Assembly (NCBI GenBank): GCA_016295355.1
Contig: JAEDLK010000008.1
Location: 1-53,972, forward strand
DNA length: 53,972 bases
Source: Clostridiaceae bacterium
GTDB taxonomy: Bacteria; Bacillota; Clostridia; Oscillospirales; Acutalibacteraceae
Direction: 5' to 3'
Below are positions 8,200 to 17,674 of this stretch, in pieces. Position numbers and translations under genes: made by a program. How positions within the stretch are numbered: position 1 is the first letter of the stretch; the number at the start of each line of letters is the position of its first letter. The notes below the pieces were generated by a model. It saw only the letters and a list, made by a program, of their open reading frames with translations. It ran no database searches and was not told the origin of the DNA.

Positions 8200-9306
8200 T
8201 TATACATTGAATAGGAATTCAATAACATCACCGTCGGCCACAATATAGTCCTTGCCTTCGGTGCGAACCAGTCCCTTAGCACGGGCGGCGGCCAGAGAAC
8301 CGCAACGGATTAAATCATCATAGGCAACAACCTGTGCTCTGATGAAGCCCCGCTCAAAGTCGGTATGGATTTTACCGGCGGCCTTGTTGGCAGGGGTGCC
8401 TTGACGAATGGTCCAGGCTCGCACCTCTTTTTCACCGGCGGTTAAGAAGGACATCAATCCCAGCAGATGATAACTCTTGCGAATCAGTCGGTCAAGGCCG
8501 GAGCAATCCAAGCCTAAATCACTCAAAAACAGCATTTTCTCTTCGGCGTCCATGCCGGCAATATCAGCTTCGGTTTGGGCACAAATCGGCAATACCTCAG
8601 CGCCCTGAGCGTTTGCCAGCGTTACCACCTTTTGATAATGGGGGTTGCTATCCGGACCGCCTGCAAAGTCGGTGTCACTCAAATTGGCGGCATAAATAAT
8701 CGGTTTGGCGGTTAATAAGGTCATGGTTTTCAACATGTCCTTTTCTTCGTCCGTCGTGACCATGGTGCGGGCCGATTGACCGCTTTCTAAATGATCGTAT
8801 AGGCGTTTCAGAAAGTCAAGCTCACCCGCCAAAGATTTGTCTCCTTTAAGGTCTTTGCTTGTTTTGGCAATGCGGCGCTCCACCATTTCCATATCGGAAA
8901 AGATCAGCTCTAAATCAATGGTTTCAATGTCGCGCAGGGGGTCAATAGAGCCCTCAACATGAATAATATTATCATCCTCAAAGCAACGCACCACATGAAC
9001 AATAGCGTCCACTTCCCGAATGTTGGCTAAAAATTTGTTGCCGAGCCCTTCCCCCTTGGAAGCACCCTTTACAAGACCGGCAATATCCACAAACTCAATA
9101 ACAGCCGGCACAATCGGCGGTACCTTGTCACCTACCGTGTACAGCCGACAAAGCTCGTTCAAGCGTTGGTCCGGCACGGCCACGACACCGACATTCGGCT
9201 CAATGGTGCAAAACGGAAAATTCGCCGATTGTGCGCCGGCGTTGGTAATGGCATTAAAAAGGGTCGATTTTCCTACATTGGGCAGACCCACAATTCCCAG
9301 TTTCAT
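8200..9306 (-). CDS. ychF: Redox-regulated ribosome-binding ATPase YchF (Obg-like)
   Basis: A 368-residue Obg-family P-loop protein, full length. The G1 motif is GLPNVGKSTLF (residues 7-17), G3 is DIAGLVKGASKGEGLGNKF, followed by a helical hairpin and a C-terminal TGS domain (RAWTIRQGTPA to DYIVADGDVIEFLF). YchF homologues bind ATP rather than GTP and associate with ribosomes; that is family knowledge. The start at 9306 gives the canonical MKLGIVGLPNVG. It is the first gene of a two-gene minus-strand unit with the lipoprotein and is divergent from hprK. Confidence 0.96.
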   Translation of the reverse strand: MKLGIVGLPNVGKSTLFNAITNAGAQSANFPFCTIEPNVGVVAVPDQRLNELCRLYTVGDKVPPIVPAVIEFVDIAGLVKGASKGEGLGNKFLANIREVDAIVHVVRCFEDDNIIHVEGSIDPLRDIETIDLELIFSDMEMVERRIAKTSKDLKGDKSLAGELDFLKRLYDHLESGQSARTMVTTDEEKDMLKTMTLLTAKPIIYAANLSDTDFAGGPDSNPHYQKVVTLANAQGAEVLPICAQTEADIAGMDAEEKMLFLSDLGLDCSGLDRLIRKSYHLLGLMSFLTAGEKEVRAWTIRQGTPANKAAGKIHTDFERGFIRAQVVAYDDLIRCGSLAAARAKGLVRTEGKDYIVADGDVIEFLFNV

Positions 9307-9389
9307 AGCTCTTCCTCCGGCTTTTTTGCAATCTATAAGAACATTATAGCGTTTCTACAAAATATTATCAAGAAAAAAGTAAAAAAATC

Positions 9390-9418
9390 TTTTCATTTCC
9401 ATCATTCTACTGTATAAT
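9390..9418 (+). promoter_or_regulatory. Candidate promoter of the hprK operon
   Basis: TATAAT at 9413-9418 preceded by TG, with a weak -35 (TTTTCA, 9390-9395) at 17-bp spacing. It lies between the divergent ychF and hprK genes. The -10 is convincing; the -35 is not. Confidence 0.6.
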
Positions 9419-9472
9419 AGAAAAAAATATAAAGTAGAGGGAGCGTGGTGCTTTATTCATACAGATTACAGT

Positions 9473-10417
9473 GTGTCTCTAAAAAAGATTTTAGAGAGCT
9501 TTCCTATGGAGGAACTGTATCTGCCGGATGAAACCCAAAACGTTTTAATCAGCAGTGTGGAAATCAACCGACCGGGGATTCAGTTGGCCGGCTTCTACGG
9601 TTATTTCGATAATAAGCGGATTCAAATTATCGGCAAGACCGAGGAAGGCTATATCGAGGAATTGCCGGAAGAGGTTCGCCGCAAACGATATGAAGAATTC
9701 TTTTCTCGTAAGCCGGCGTTGGTCATTGTGGCCAGAGGGCTTGAGGTGGCCGATTATGTGCTGGAAACGGCTCGTAAGTATGAGGTGCCGATTCTTCGCA
9801 GCGAGGAATCGACGTCGGGTTTGGCAGCAGCGTTGATTTCCTTTTTGAATCTGCATTTGGCACCCCGCATAACCCGTCACGGTGTAATGGTTGAGGTGTA
9901 CGGTGAGGGTATTCTTTTGTTGGGCGAAAGCGGAGTCGGCAAAAGTGAAACGGCCATTGAGCTGATCAAACGCGGCCACCGACTCATTGCCGACGATGCC
10001 GTGGAGATTCGTCGGGTTTCGAGCCGTTCCCTGGTCGGTTCGGCTCCCGAAAACATCCGGCACTTTATCGAACTGCGTGGCATCGGTATTGTGAATGCCA
10101 GCCGTATCTTCGGCGTCGGCGCTGTTAAATTGACCGAAAAAATCGACATGGTCATCAAATTAGAGCCGTGGGACGCCGGCCGTGTGTATGACCGCACCGG
10201 GTTGGATGAAGAAAAGACCGAAATTCTGGGTATCAAAGTGCCTTGTGTGACCATTCCGGTTAAGCCGGGTCGAAATTTAGCGGTTATCATTGAAGTGGCC
10301 GCTATGAACAATCGGCAGAAGAAGCTGGGCTATAACGCGGCACAGGATTTGTTGCATAGGCTCGGTATTGCGGATGACCGTGATACACCGAAGCAGGTCG
10401 TTGATCCGTTTGCTTAA
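9473..10417 (+). CDS. hprK: HPr kinase/phosphorylase
   Basis: Bifunctional sensor enzyme of Gram-positive carbon catabolite repression that phosphorylates and dephosphorylates Ser46 of HPr. 314 residues. The N-terminal domain is followed by the catalytic domain with the catalytic His in RHGVMVEVYGEG (His136), the Walker A GESGVGKS (151-158), IADDAVEIRR, and the C-terminal signature PVKPGRNLAVIIEVAAMN. The chosen start is GTG at 9473. No ribosome site lies at normal distance; GAGGGAG ends at 9443, and the only codon in frame nearer to it is ATT at 9455, so the start is uncertain by a few residues. It is the first gene of a run with glucokinase, murB, rapZ and whiA. No HPr gene is present in the window. 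Confidence 0.93.
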   Translation: MSLKKILESFPMEELYLPDETQNVLISSVEINRPGIQLAGFYGYFDNKRIQIIGKTEEGYIEELPEEVRRKRYEEFFSRKPALVIVARGLEVADYVLETARKYEVPILRSEESTSGLAAALISFLNLHLAPRITRHGVMVEVYGEGILLLGESGVGKSETAIELIKRGHRLIADDAVEIRRVSSRSLVGSAPENIRHFIELRGIGIVNASRIFGVGAVKLTEKIDMVIKLEPWDAGRVYDRTGLDEEKTEILGIKVPCVTIPVKPGRNLAVIIEVAAMNNRQKKLGYNAAQDLLHRLGIADDRDTPKQVVDPFA

Positions 10418-10509
10418 GGACAAAGATTGGCATAACCTAAAATAATTGGCACAGTGTGGATGTGGTTGTCCGCCGGCCAGTAGGGTTGCAAAAAAGGAGA
10501 GGGAAAAAC

Positions 10510-11469
10510 ATGGAGTATTATTTGGGTATTGATTTAGGCGGCACCAATATCGCCGTTGGTGTTGTGAATGAACAGTTTGAAATTGTCGGTCGGGGTAGTC
10601 GTAAGACGGCTGCTCCCAGAGAAACAAGGGCGATTGTTGACGATATGGCGGCAGCCTGCTTTGATGCTGTCAGCGATGCCGGTTTGACCATGGAGGACAT
10701 TACCTCTTGCGGCGTCGGATCCCCCGGTGCCATTGTGCCGGCTACCGGTGTGGTCGTTTCGGCCGATAATTTGGGCTTCAAAAATGTGCCGCTTGCGGAT
10801 ATGTTGCGTGAGCGCACCGGTAAGGAATTTTATGTGGAAAACGATGCTAATGCGGCAGCTTACGGTGAATATCTTGCCGGTGCCGGTAAGGGCACCACTG
10901 ATTTCGTGGCGGTGACACTGGGCACCGGTGTGGGTGGCGGTGTTATTCTCAACGGACAAATATATGCCGGTCACAATCATTGCGGCGCCGAATTGGGACA
11001 TATGATTATGGTGATGGACGGCGAACAGTGCAGTTGCGGTCAAAAAGGCTGCTTTGAGGCTTATGCGTCGGCAACAGCTCTGATTCGACAGACCAAAGCG
11101 GCCATGAGAGAGCATCCCGACAGCCTTATGTGGAAATTGGTTGACGGTCAGCTTGATATGGTCAGCGGTCGCACCTCTTTTGATGCGGCTCAAGCCGGTG
11201 ATGCGGCAGCCGCTGAGGTCGTCGATCGTTATGAACGCTATTTAGCTACCGGTATCGTCAGCGTTATCAATCTGCTTCAGCCGCAGCGCCTTTGTGTGGG
11301 TGGCGGTATTTCCAATCAAAAGGAAAAGTTGATGGAGCCGGTCCGCCGTTATGTGTATGATCAAGTTTATGTGGGCGGAACCGATTGTGAGCTGATGACG
11401 GCTGTTTTGGGTAACGATGCCGGGATTATCGGTGCGGCTTTCCTTTTCAAAACAAGAGAAGGCAACTGA
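10510..11469 (+). CDS. ROK-family glucokinase
   Basis: A 319-residue sugar kinase of the ROK family. It has the ATP phosphate-binding loop IDLGGTNIAVGVV (7-19), the substrate-binding ENDANAAAYGE, the sugar motif GAELGHM, and the ROK zinc cluster CSCGQKGCFEAYASA. This set matches glucose/N-acetylhexosamine kinases of Firmicutes and most resembles GlcK-type glucokinase. The ATG at 10510 follows AAGGAGAGGG, and the longer frame from 10456 lacks such a site. It lies 92 bp downstream of hprK and 48 bp before murB, in the same direction. Given the hexosamine locus at 34-41 kb, activity on ManNAc or GlcNAc cannot be ruled out. Confidence 0.88.
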   Translation: MEYYLGIDLGGTNIAVGVVNEQFEIVGRGSRKTAAPRETRAIVDDMAAACFDAVSDAGLTMEDITSCGVGSPGAIVPATGVVVSADNLGFKNVPLADMLRERTGKEFYVENDANAAAYGEYLAGAGKGTTDFVAVTLGTGVGGGVILNGQIYAGHNHCGAELGHMIMVMDGEQCSCGQKGCFEAYASATALIRQTKAAMREHPDSLMWKLVDGQLDMVSGRTSFDAAQAGDAAAAEVVDRYERYLATGIVSVINLLQPQRLCVGGGISNQKEKLMEPVRRYVYDQVYVGGTDCELMTAVLGNDAGIIGAAFLFKTREGN

Positions 11470-11517
11470 AAACAATTCAGCAGGGCAAGCGGCAAGAAAG
11501 AAACGGGAGGATACGGC

Positions 11518-12423
11518 ATGAAAGAAAAGCTAATGGCATATGCACAAGAACACGGCCTGTATTGTCTGCCGGACGAACCGATGAGTCGTCATACTACCTT
11601 TCATATCGGCGGGACAGCCGATGCGTACTTTCGCATGGACTCGGCTAATGCCCTGAGTGAACTGCTGGCTTTTGTCAGACAGGAAAAGATTCCGTATTTT
11701 GTTTTGGGAAAGGGCAGCAATCTTTGTGTGTCGGATGCCGGTATACGCGGAGCGGTGATTTCGCTTCATGGTATGGATGCGCTGACGCAAAACGGTCATG
11801 AAATCGTTGCTGAGGCAGGGGCAACGCTGGCAAACTTGTGTTGCTTTGCCAAAGAACGCGGCCTTGGGGGATTGTCCTTTGCCTACGGCATTCCCGGCAG
11901 TGTGGGCGGTGCTTTGCGGATGAATGCCGGTGCGTACGGCGGATGCATGAAGGATGTCGTTTCCTGGGCTGATTGCATGGATGAAAACGGCAGGGTTATG
12001 CGTCTTGAGCGCAAGCAAATGGCGCTCGATTATCGAACCAGTGTGTTTGCCCTAAAGCGTTGGATTATCCTGCGTGCCGGTTTTGCCCTAACACCGGAGG
12101 ATCCGTCGGTCATCGGTGCGTTAATGAATGATTATATGACGCGCCGAAAAGAGAAACAACCGCTGAATTATCCCAGTGCCGGCAGTGCCTTTAAGCGGCC
12201 GCAGGGGTATTACGCAGGACAGCTCATTGAGCAGAACGGTCTGAAGGGCTGCCGTGTGGGGGATGCGCAAATAAGCGAAAAACACGCCGGTTTCATTGTG
12301 AATGTCGGCCACGCCACAAGCCGCGATGTGCAGGCGTTGGTGGCCCGGGTGGTCAAAACCGTTGAAAACGGCAGCGGCGTGACCTTACAGCCGGAGATTC
12401 TTTTTGTGGGGGAGAAAGCATAG
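11518..12423 (+). CDS. murB: UDP-N-acetylenolpyruvoylglucosamine reductase
   Basis: FAD-dependent reductase of the second committed step of peptidoglycan precursor synthesis. 301 residues, as in type II MurB proteins. The FAD-binding segment is KGSNLCVSDAGIRG and GGLSFAYGIPGSVGGALRMN. The catalytic serine lies in PSAGSAFKRP, and the C-terminus has VGDAQISEKHAGFIVN and LQPEILFVG. The start follows GGGAGGATACGGC. The stop codon is directly followed by the rapZ ATG with no gap, so the two are translationally coupled. Confidence 0.96.
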   Translation: MKEKLMAYAQEHGLYCLPDEPMSRHTTFHIGGTADAYFRMDSANALSELLAFVRQEKIPYFVLGKGSNLCVSDAGIRGAVISLHGMDALTQNGHEIVAEAGATLANLCCFAKERGLGGLSFAYGIPGSVGGALRMNAGAYGGCMKDVVSWADCMDENGRVMRLERKQMALDYRTSVFALKRWIILRAGFALTPEDPSVIGALMNDYMTRRKEKQPLNYPSAGSAFKRPQGYYAGQLIEQNGLKGCRVGDAQISEKHAGFIVNVGHATSRDVQALVARVVKTVENGSGVTLQPEILFVGEKA

Positions 12424-13281
12424 ATGAGCGAAATCCTGATTGTTACGGGGATGTCGGGCGCCGGGAAATCACAGGCGGCCAATGCGTTGGAGGATTTAGG
12501 CTATTACTGTGTGGATAATATTCCGCCCTCCATTATTCCGGTGTTTATTAACTTTGCCGGCCACAATGACGGCGAAATGGGCCGTTTGGCCATCATCACT
12601 GATGTGCGCGGCGGTGAGATGTTTGAGACGATTATCGGCGTGCTTGACCAAATGAAAGAAGAAAAAACGCCGTATAGAATTTTGTTTTTGGATTCAGCCG
12701 ACGATGTGTTGGTGCGACGGTATAAAGAAAACCGTCGTCGGCATCCTCTGTGCGATGACGGGGTGTCCTTAAGCGAGGCTGTGGAAAAAGAACGAAAAAT
12801 GCTGTCTGAATTGCGCTTTCGGGCAGACTTTTTGGTAGACACCTCACATCTATCGGTGGCGCAACTCAAAGAGCGGTTATCAAGCCTGTTCTTCGGGAAT
12901 GTCAATCAAGGCTTTCGGGTGCAGTGTATGTCCTTCGGCTTTAAGTACGGGCCGGCAACGGAAGCGGATTTGGTGATAGATGTTCGTTGTCTGCCGAATC
13001 CGTTTTATGTGCCGCAGTTGCGTCCCAAAACCGGCTTGGATCAAGAGGTGCGTGACTATGTGCTGTCAGAGTCGGAGAGCCGAACCTATAAGGACAAGCT
13101 GTTCGACTTTATTGATTACAGTCTTCCGCTGTACTGCAAGGAGGGTAAAAGTCAGTTAATAATTGCCATCGGTTGTACCGGCGGTAAGCATCGCAGTGTG
13201 ACCTTTGCCGAGCTGATTGCGTCTCATTTGCGTGAAGCCGGCTACATCTGTACAGCCACCCACCGGGATATTTTGAAGTAG
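12424..13281 (+). CDS. rapZ: RNase adapter / nucleotide-binding protein RapZ (YvcJ)
   Basis: A 285-residue P-loop protein. Walker A is GMSGAGKSQAANALEDLGYY (8-27), followed by CVDNIPPSI. The C-terminal domain contains FGFKYGPATEADLVIDVRCL, PNPFY, and the signature IGCTGGKHRSVTFAE. In E. coli, RapZ senses GlcN6P and controls glmS through sRNA decay; in B. subtilis, YvcJ is a nucleotidase linked to competence. Its role here is unknown. It starts on the base after the murB stop. In most Firmicutes yvcK lies between rapZ and whiA; here only 11 bp separate them and yvcK is absent. Confidence 0.95.
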   Translation: MSEILIVTGMSGAGKSQAANALEDLGYYCVDNIPPSIIPVFINFAGHNDGEMGRLAIITDVRGGEMFETIIGVLDQMKEEKTPYRILFLDSADDVLVRRYKENRRRHPLCDDGVSLSEAVEKERKMLSELRFRADFLVDTSHLSVAQLKERLSSLFFGNVNQGFRVQCMSFGFKYGPATEADLVIDVRCLPNPFYVPQLRPKTGLDQEVRDYVLSESESRTYKDKLFDFIDYSLPLYCKEGKSQLIIAIGCTGGKHRSVTFAELIASHLREAGYICTATHRDILK

Positions 13282-13292
13282 GAGGCAGGCTT

Positions 13293-14213
13293 ATGTCCTT
13301 TTGCGGGGAGGTCAAGGCAGAACTATGCGATATCAAACCCTCCCGCTGCTGTGAGGTGGCAGAGGGCTACGGACTGTTGTTATTTGCCCATGCTTTTTCG
13401 TTTAGGGAAATGTCTTTGGTGACCGAGAGTGAGCCGGTTGCCAGGCGGTATACACGGGTACTTAAAAACCAGTTTGCCATTTTGCCGTCCGTTCGTATCG
13501 GCGGTACGGTTCACAAAACCTACCGGGTACAGGTCAAGGAACCAACGCTTTGCACACGGGTGATGACCGCCTTTGGATATGACGGCACTGATTTGCTGGG
13601 CATTAACGAGGACGTCTTCAAAAGACCCTGTTGCTTTGGTTCCTTTATCCGAGGCGTCTTTTTGGCTTGTGGAAAAATAACCGATCCGTATAAGAATTAC
13701 CATGCCGAATTTGTGGTTAAGGATTTGTCCCTGGCGTTGGCATTTTATCAGTTGCTGACCGATCGCGGCCTGTCACCCAAACGCAGTATGCGAGGCAACA
13801 CCATGCTGATCTATTTTAACCGAGCCGAAACGCTCGAGGAATTGTTGACCATCATGGGCGGCAACACCAAGGTGTTTGATTTGATTGATGTTCAAATCAC
13901 CAAAACCATTCGCAATAAAGAAAACCGTAATCGGAATTTGGATATGGGGAACATCAACAAACAGGTAGCCGCTTTTTTTGAGCAAAACACCGCTATTGAG
14001 CGGTTGATGCAAAGCGGAGCCTTTGAGAGATTGCCCGAACCGTTGCAAAAGGCGGCACGCCTTAGACAGGAAAATCCCGGTGCGTCACTGAATGAACTGT
14101 GCCGATTATCAGACGAGCCCTTGACCCGTTCGGGTCTTAACCATCGTTTGCAAAAAATCGTGGCCTTTGCCCATGAAAACGAAACGCCGAAAACAGACGC
14201 AACGGGCGAATAG
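13293..14213 (+). CDS. whiA: Sporulation/division regulator WhiA
   Basis: A 306-residue protein with an N-terminal degenerate LAGLIDADG homing-endonuclease fold (CFGSFIRGVFLACGKITDPY at about 111-130) and a C-terminal helix-turn-helix (ASLNELCRLSDEPLTRSGLN). WhiA binds DNA and affects cell division and chromosome segregation in Firmicutes and sporulation in actinomycetes. The ATG at 13293 follows AGGAGGC. It sits between rapZ and dnaE with gaps of 11 and 8 bp, so the run hprK to dnaE is probably one operon. Confidence 0.95.
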   Translation: MSFCGEVKAELCDIKPSRCCEVAEGYGLLLFAHAFSFREMSLVTESEPVARRYTRVLKNQFAILPSVRIGGTVHKTYRVQVKEPTLCTRVMTAFGYDGTDLLGINEDVFKRPCCFGSFIRGVFLACGKITDPYKNYHAEFVVKDLSLALAFYQLLTDRGLSPKRSMRGNTMLIYFNRAETLEELLTIMGGNTKVFDLIDVQITKTIRNKENRNRNLDMGNINKQVAAFFEQNTAIERLMQSGAFERLPEPLQKAARLRQENPGASLNELCRLSDEPLTRSGLNHRLQKIVAFAHENETPKTDATGE

Positions 14214-14221
14214 GAGGCGTT

Positions 14222-17200
14222 ATGACCAATTTTGTCCATCTTCATCTGCATACAGAGTACAGCTTGCTGGACGGTTGTTGCCGTATCCGGGAGCTGCTTT
14301 GTGCTGTCAAGGAGCAGGGACAAACGGCTGTGGCCATCACCGATCACGGTGTGATGTACGGGGCGGTGGCCTTTTATGAGGAGGCTGTTAAGCAGGGCAT
14401 TAAGCCGATTATCGGCTGTGAGGTGTATGTGGCACCCAAAAGCCGATTTGCGAAGGAAAAAACGGCCGACGGCAACTATTCGCATTTGATCTTGTTGTGC
14501 AAGGATGAAATCGGATATCAAAATTTGATTCGTTTAGTCTCCTGTGGCTACACAGAGGGCTTTTATGCTAAGCCTCGTATCGATAAGGAGCTGTTAGCCG
14601 CTCATCATGAGGGGCTGATCGCTTTGTCAGCCTGCTTGGCCGGACGAATTCCGCAGTTGCTGTCGGTCGGTGATTATGAGGGCGCTAAAGCGGAGGCTGT
14701 GTGGTATGACACGGTGTTCGGTCGGGACAATTTCTATTTAGAATTACAAGATCACGGTTTGATGGAGCAGATGCGCATCAATCCGTTGCTCATACGCCTG
14801 TCGGGTGAAACTGGTATTCCGTTGGTAGCGACCAATGATGTGCATTATATCCGTAAAGAGGATAGCATGGTTCAAAAGGTCTTAATATGCCTGCAAACGG
14901 GCAAAAAGTTAGGTCAGGAGAACCCCCTGATTGCAAAGACGGATGAGTTTTATCTAAAAAGCGGCGATGAGATGGCGCGGATGTTCAGTGCTGTGCCGCA
15001 GGCCATCCGCAACACGGTGGAAATCGCCGAAAAATGCCATTTCCGCTTTACCTTCGGGCAGATTAAACTGCCGCACTTTGATATTGACGAAGCCGACCAC
15101 ACGGCGTATTTTCGACGGCTTTGCTACGAGGGTATGGTTAAGCGGTACGGAGAAAACCCAAGTCCTGCCGTTCAGGAACGATTAGACTATGAGATATCGG
15201 TTATTGACCGAATGGGCTATGTGGATTATTATTTGATCGTCTGGGATTTTGTGCGGTATGCCAAACAGCAAAACATTCCGGTCGGGCCCGGCCGTGGTTC
15301 GGGTGCCGGCAGCTTGGCGGCCTATTGCATCGGTATCACCGGCATTGACCCGCTGAAATATCAACTGCTGTTTGAGCGTTTTTTGAATCCGGAGCGCATC
15401 TCCATGCCCGATTTTGACATTGACTTTTGCTATGTCCGTCGGCAAGAGGTGATTGACTATGTGGTGCGCAAGTACGGCAGTGACCGTGTGGCGCAGATTG
15501 TTACCTTCGGTACGCTGGCCGCACGAAATGCCGTTCGCGATGTCGGACGGGTGATGGATTTTCCGTATGCACTGTGCGATAAGGTGTCCAAGCTGATTCC
15601 CGCTGAATTTCACCATAATTTAAGGGGTGCCATTGAAAAGGTCAAGCAGTTGTCCGAGCTGTACCGGCAGGACTCATCGGTTCACCGATTGTTGGATATG
15701 GCTCTTAAGGTGGAGGGGATGCCCCGTCACGCCTCTACCCATGCCGCCGGTGTGGTCATTTCGGCCGGCCCTGTGTGGCAGTATGTGCCGCTGGCTAAAA
15801 ATGATGAAGCGGTCGTAACCCAGTATACCATGACAGCCTTGGATGAGCTGGGACTTTTGAAAATCGATTTTTTGGGGCTTCGCAACCTAACGGTGATTGA
15901 TGATGCCTGCCGTATTATTCGGCAGACAGAGCAGGATTTTACCATTGACAACATCCCGGAGAATGATAAAGAAACGCTTGCCATGATGAGTGAGGGTCAT
16001 ACCGAGGGCGTGTTTCAGTTCGAAAGCAACGGTATGGTTAGTGTGTTAAAATCCTTTAAGCCGGAAACTTTAGAGGATTTAATCGCGATTATTTCGCTCT
16101 ATCGTCCCGGGCCGATGGATTCGATTCCCAAGTATATTCACAATCGGTATCACCCCGAGGATATTCGATATGATACCCCGTTATTAAAGGATATTTTAGA
16201 TATTACCTACGGCTGTGTCGTCTACCAAGAGCAGGTCATGCAGATTTGCAGGACCCTGGCCGGGTATTCCCTCGGGCGGGCTGATTTGGTGCGTCGCGCC
16301 ATGGCCAAGAAAAAGAAAGAGGTTATGGAGGCCGAACGGCAGGTCTTTGTCTACGGTGCTACCGATGAAAACGGACAAATCATTTGTCCGGGTGCCGTAA
16401 AAAATGGTGTGGATGAGGCCATTGCCCAAAAAATTTTTGACGATATGGCGGCTTTCAGTTCGTATGCCTTTAATAAATCCCATGCCGCTGCTTATGGGTA
16501 TTTGGCCTATCAGACGGCCTATCTCAAATGTCATTATCCGGCGGCCTATATGGCGGCTCTGTTGACCAGTGTGATGGATAATGCGGATAAGGTGACCGAA
16601 TATATTGCCGAGTGTAAGCGATTGGGACTTGAGGTGTTGCCGCCCGATGTCAACGAAAGCGAGGAGGGTTTTATCGCCCACGGTAAACAGATTCGCTTCG
16701 GGCTTTGCTGTATTCGCAATTTGGGTCGGGGCTTGTCCCGTCAAATCATCGCTTTGCGAAAAGAGGCACCGTATACCTCATTTTATGATTTTTGCAGCCG
16801 CAACTACGGACGGCATTTGAATCGCCGCGCGGTGGAGGGGCTGATTAAAAGCGGTGCGTTAGATGGCGTCGGCACCAACCGGCGCAGTTTGTTGCAGGGC
16901 ACCGAGACGGTTTTGTCTGCGGCCGAGAACAAGGCACGTTTTCAAGGCGGCGGACAAATGGATTTGTTTTCAAGCAGTCTGCCGGACGATGGGCCGACTC
17001 TGCCGACCGTGCCGGAATTACCGCTTAAAGAAAAATTAGCGGCCGAAAAAGAGGCAACCGGCCTGTATTTGACCGGTCACCCTATGCAGCCGTATACCGA
17101 GTATGCTCGGTTTACACGGGCGGATTTTATCGGCGATATTCTGTCGGGTCGATTGCATGACGGACAACGGGTACGCTTAGTGGCCTTTATTTCAGAACAG

Positions 17201-17671
17201 CGGCTTAAGGTGTTAAAGTCGGGGCAGAATCTGTGTGATTTAACCGCAGAGGATGTAACCGGCAGCTTGCCGGTGATTTGCTTTTCGGCTGTGTATGACC
17301 GTTGTCGGCATCTGTTGTCCGTCGGCAGTACAGTTCTGTTAAGCGGTCGGTTGTCTGACCGAGAGGAAAAGGGCTTTGAATTGGTGCTTGAGCAGGTCGA
17401 GTCGTTGCCGGATTACGCCGAGGGCTTTGTAAGCCCCAAAAAGAAAAACGCCGGACTGTTTTTGAGGGTGCCTTACTTGGACGGGCGTGAAACACAGCAA
17501 GTAAAGGCAGTGTTATCGGCCAATCGGGGCACGGTGCCGGTCTACTTGCTTGACTGCTCCACCGGCAAAAAATATTGTGCGCCGGAAAACCTGTGGGTTG
17601 ATTTAACGGATGAGCTCATCACTTCCTTAAAAGCCGTTTTGGGAGCGGAAAATGTTACGGAGAGAAGGTAA
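14222..17671 (+). CDS. dnaE: DNA polymerase III subunit alpha (DnaE type)
   Basis: 1149 residues. It begins with the PHP domain (HLHTEYSLLDG at residues 5-15, then AITDHGVMYG). The polymerase active site includes GPGRGSGAGSLAAYCIGI and the catalytic pair in PDFDIDFCYVRR. YRPGPMDSIP and the helix-hairpin-helix and OB-fold segments follow. It is DnaE-type, not PolC, since no 3'-5' exonuclease domain is inserted in PHP. The gene has an AGGAGGCGTT ribosome site. In Clostridia it is commonly downstream of whiA, often with an HPr gene between; none is present here. Confidence 0.97.
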   Translation: MTNFVHLHLHTEYSLLDGCCRIRELLCAVKEQGQTAVAITDHGVMYGAVAFYEEAVKQGIKPIIGCEVYVAPKSRFAKEKTADGNYSHLILLCKDEIGYQNLIRLVSCGYTEGFYAKPRIDKELLAAHHEGLIALSACLAGRIPQLLSVGDYEGAKAEAVWYDTVFGRDNFYLELQDHGLMEQMRINPLLIRLSGETGIPLVATNDVHYIRKEDSMVQKVLICLQTGKKLGQENPLIAKTDEFYLKSGDEMARMFSAVPQAIRNTVEIAEKCHFRFTFGQIKLPHFDIDEADHTAYFRRLCYEGMVKRYGENPSPAVQERLDYEISVIDRMGYVDYYLIVWDFVRYAKQQNIPVGPGRGSGAGSLAAYCIGITGIDPLKYQLLFERFLNPERISMPDFDIDFCYVRRQEVIDYVVRKYGSDRVAQIVTFGTLAARNAVRDVGRVMDFPYALCDKVSKLIPAEFHHNLRGAIEKVKQLSELYRQDSSVHRLLDMALKVEGMPRHASTHAAGVVISAGPVWQYVPLAKNDEAVVTQYTMTALDELGLLKIDFLGLRNLTVIDDACRIIRQTEQDFTIDNIPENDKETLAMMSEGHTEGVFQFESNGMVSVLKSFKPETLEDLIAIISLYRPGPMDSIPKYIHNRYHPEDIRYDTPLLKDILDITYGCVVYQEQVMQICRTLAGYSLGRADLVRRAMAKKKKEVMEAERQVFVYGATDENGQIICPGAVKNGVDEAIAQKIFDDMAAFSSYAFNKSHAAAYGYLAYQTAYLKCHYPAAYMAALLTSVMDNADKVTEYIAECKRLGLEVLPPDVNESEEGFIAHGKQIRFGLCCIRNLGRGLSRQIIALRKEAPYTSFYDFCSRNYGRHLNRRAVEGLIKSGALDGVGTNRRSLLQGTETVLSAAENKARFQGGGQMDLFSSSLPDDGPTLPTVPELPLKEKLAAEKEATGLYLTGHPMQPYTEYARFTRADFIGDILSGRLHDGQRVRLVAFISEQRLKVLKSGQNLCDLTAEDVTGSLPVICFSAVYDRCRHLLSVGSTVLLSGRLSDREEKGFELVLEQVESLPDYAEGFVSPKKKNAGLFLRVPYLDGRETQQVKAVLSANRGTVPVYLLDCSTGKKYCAPENLWVDLTDELITSLKAVLGAENVTERR

Positions 17672-17674
17672 ACA

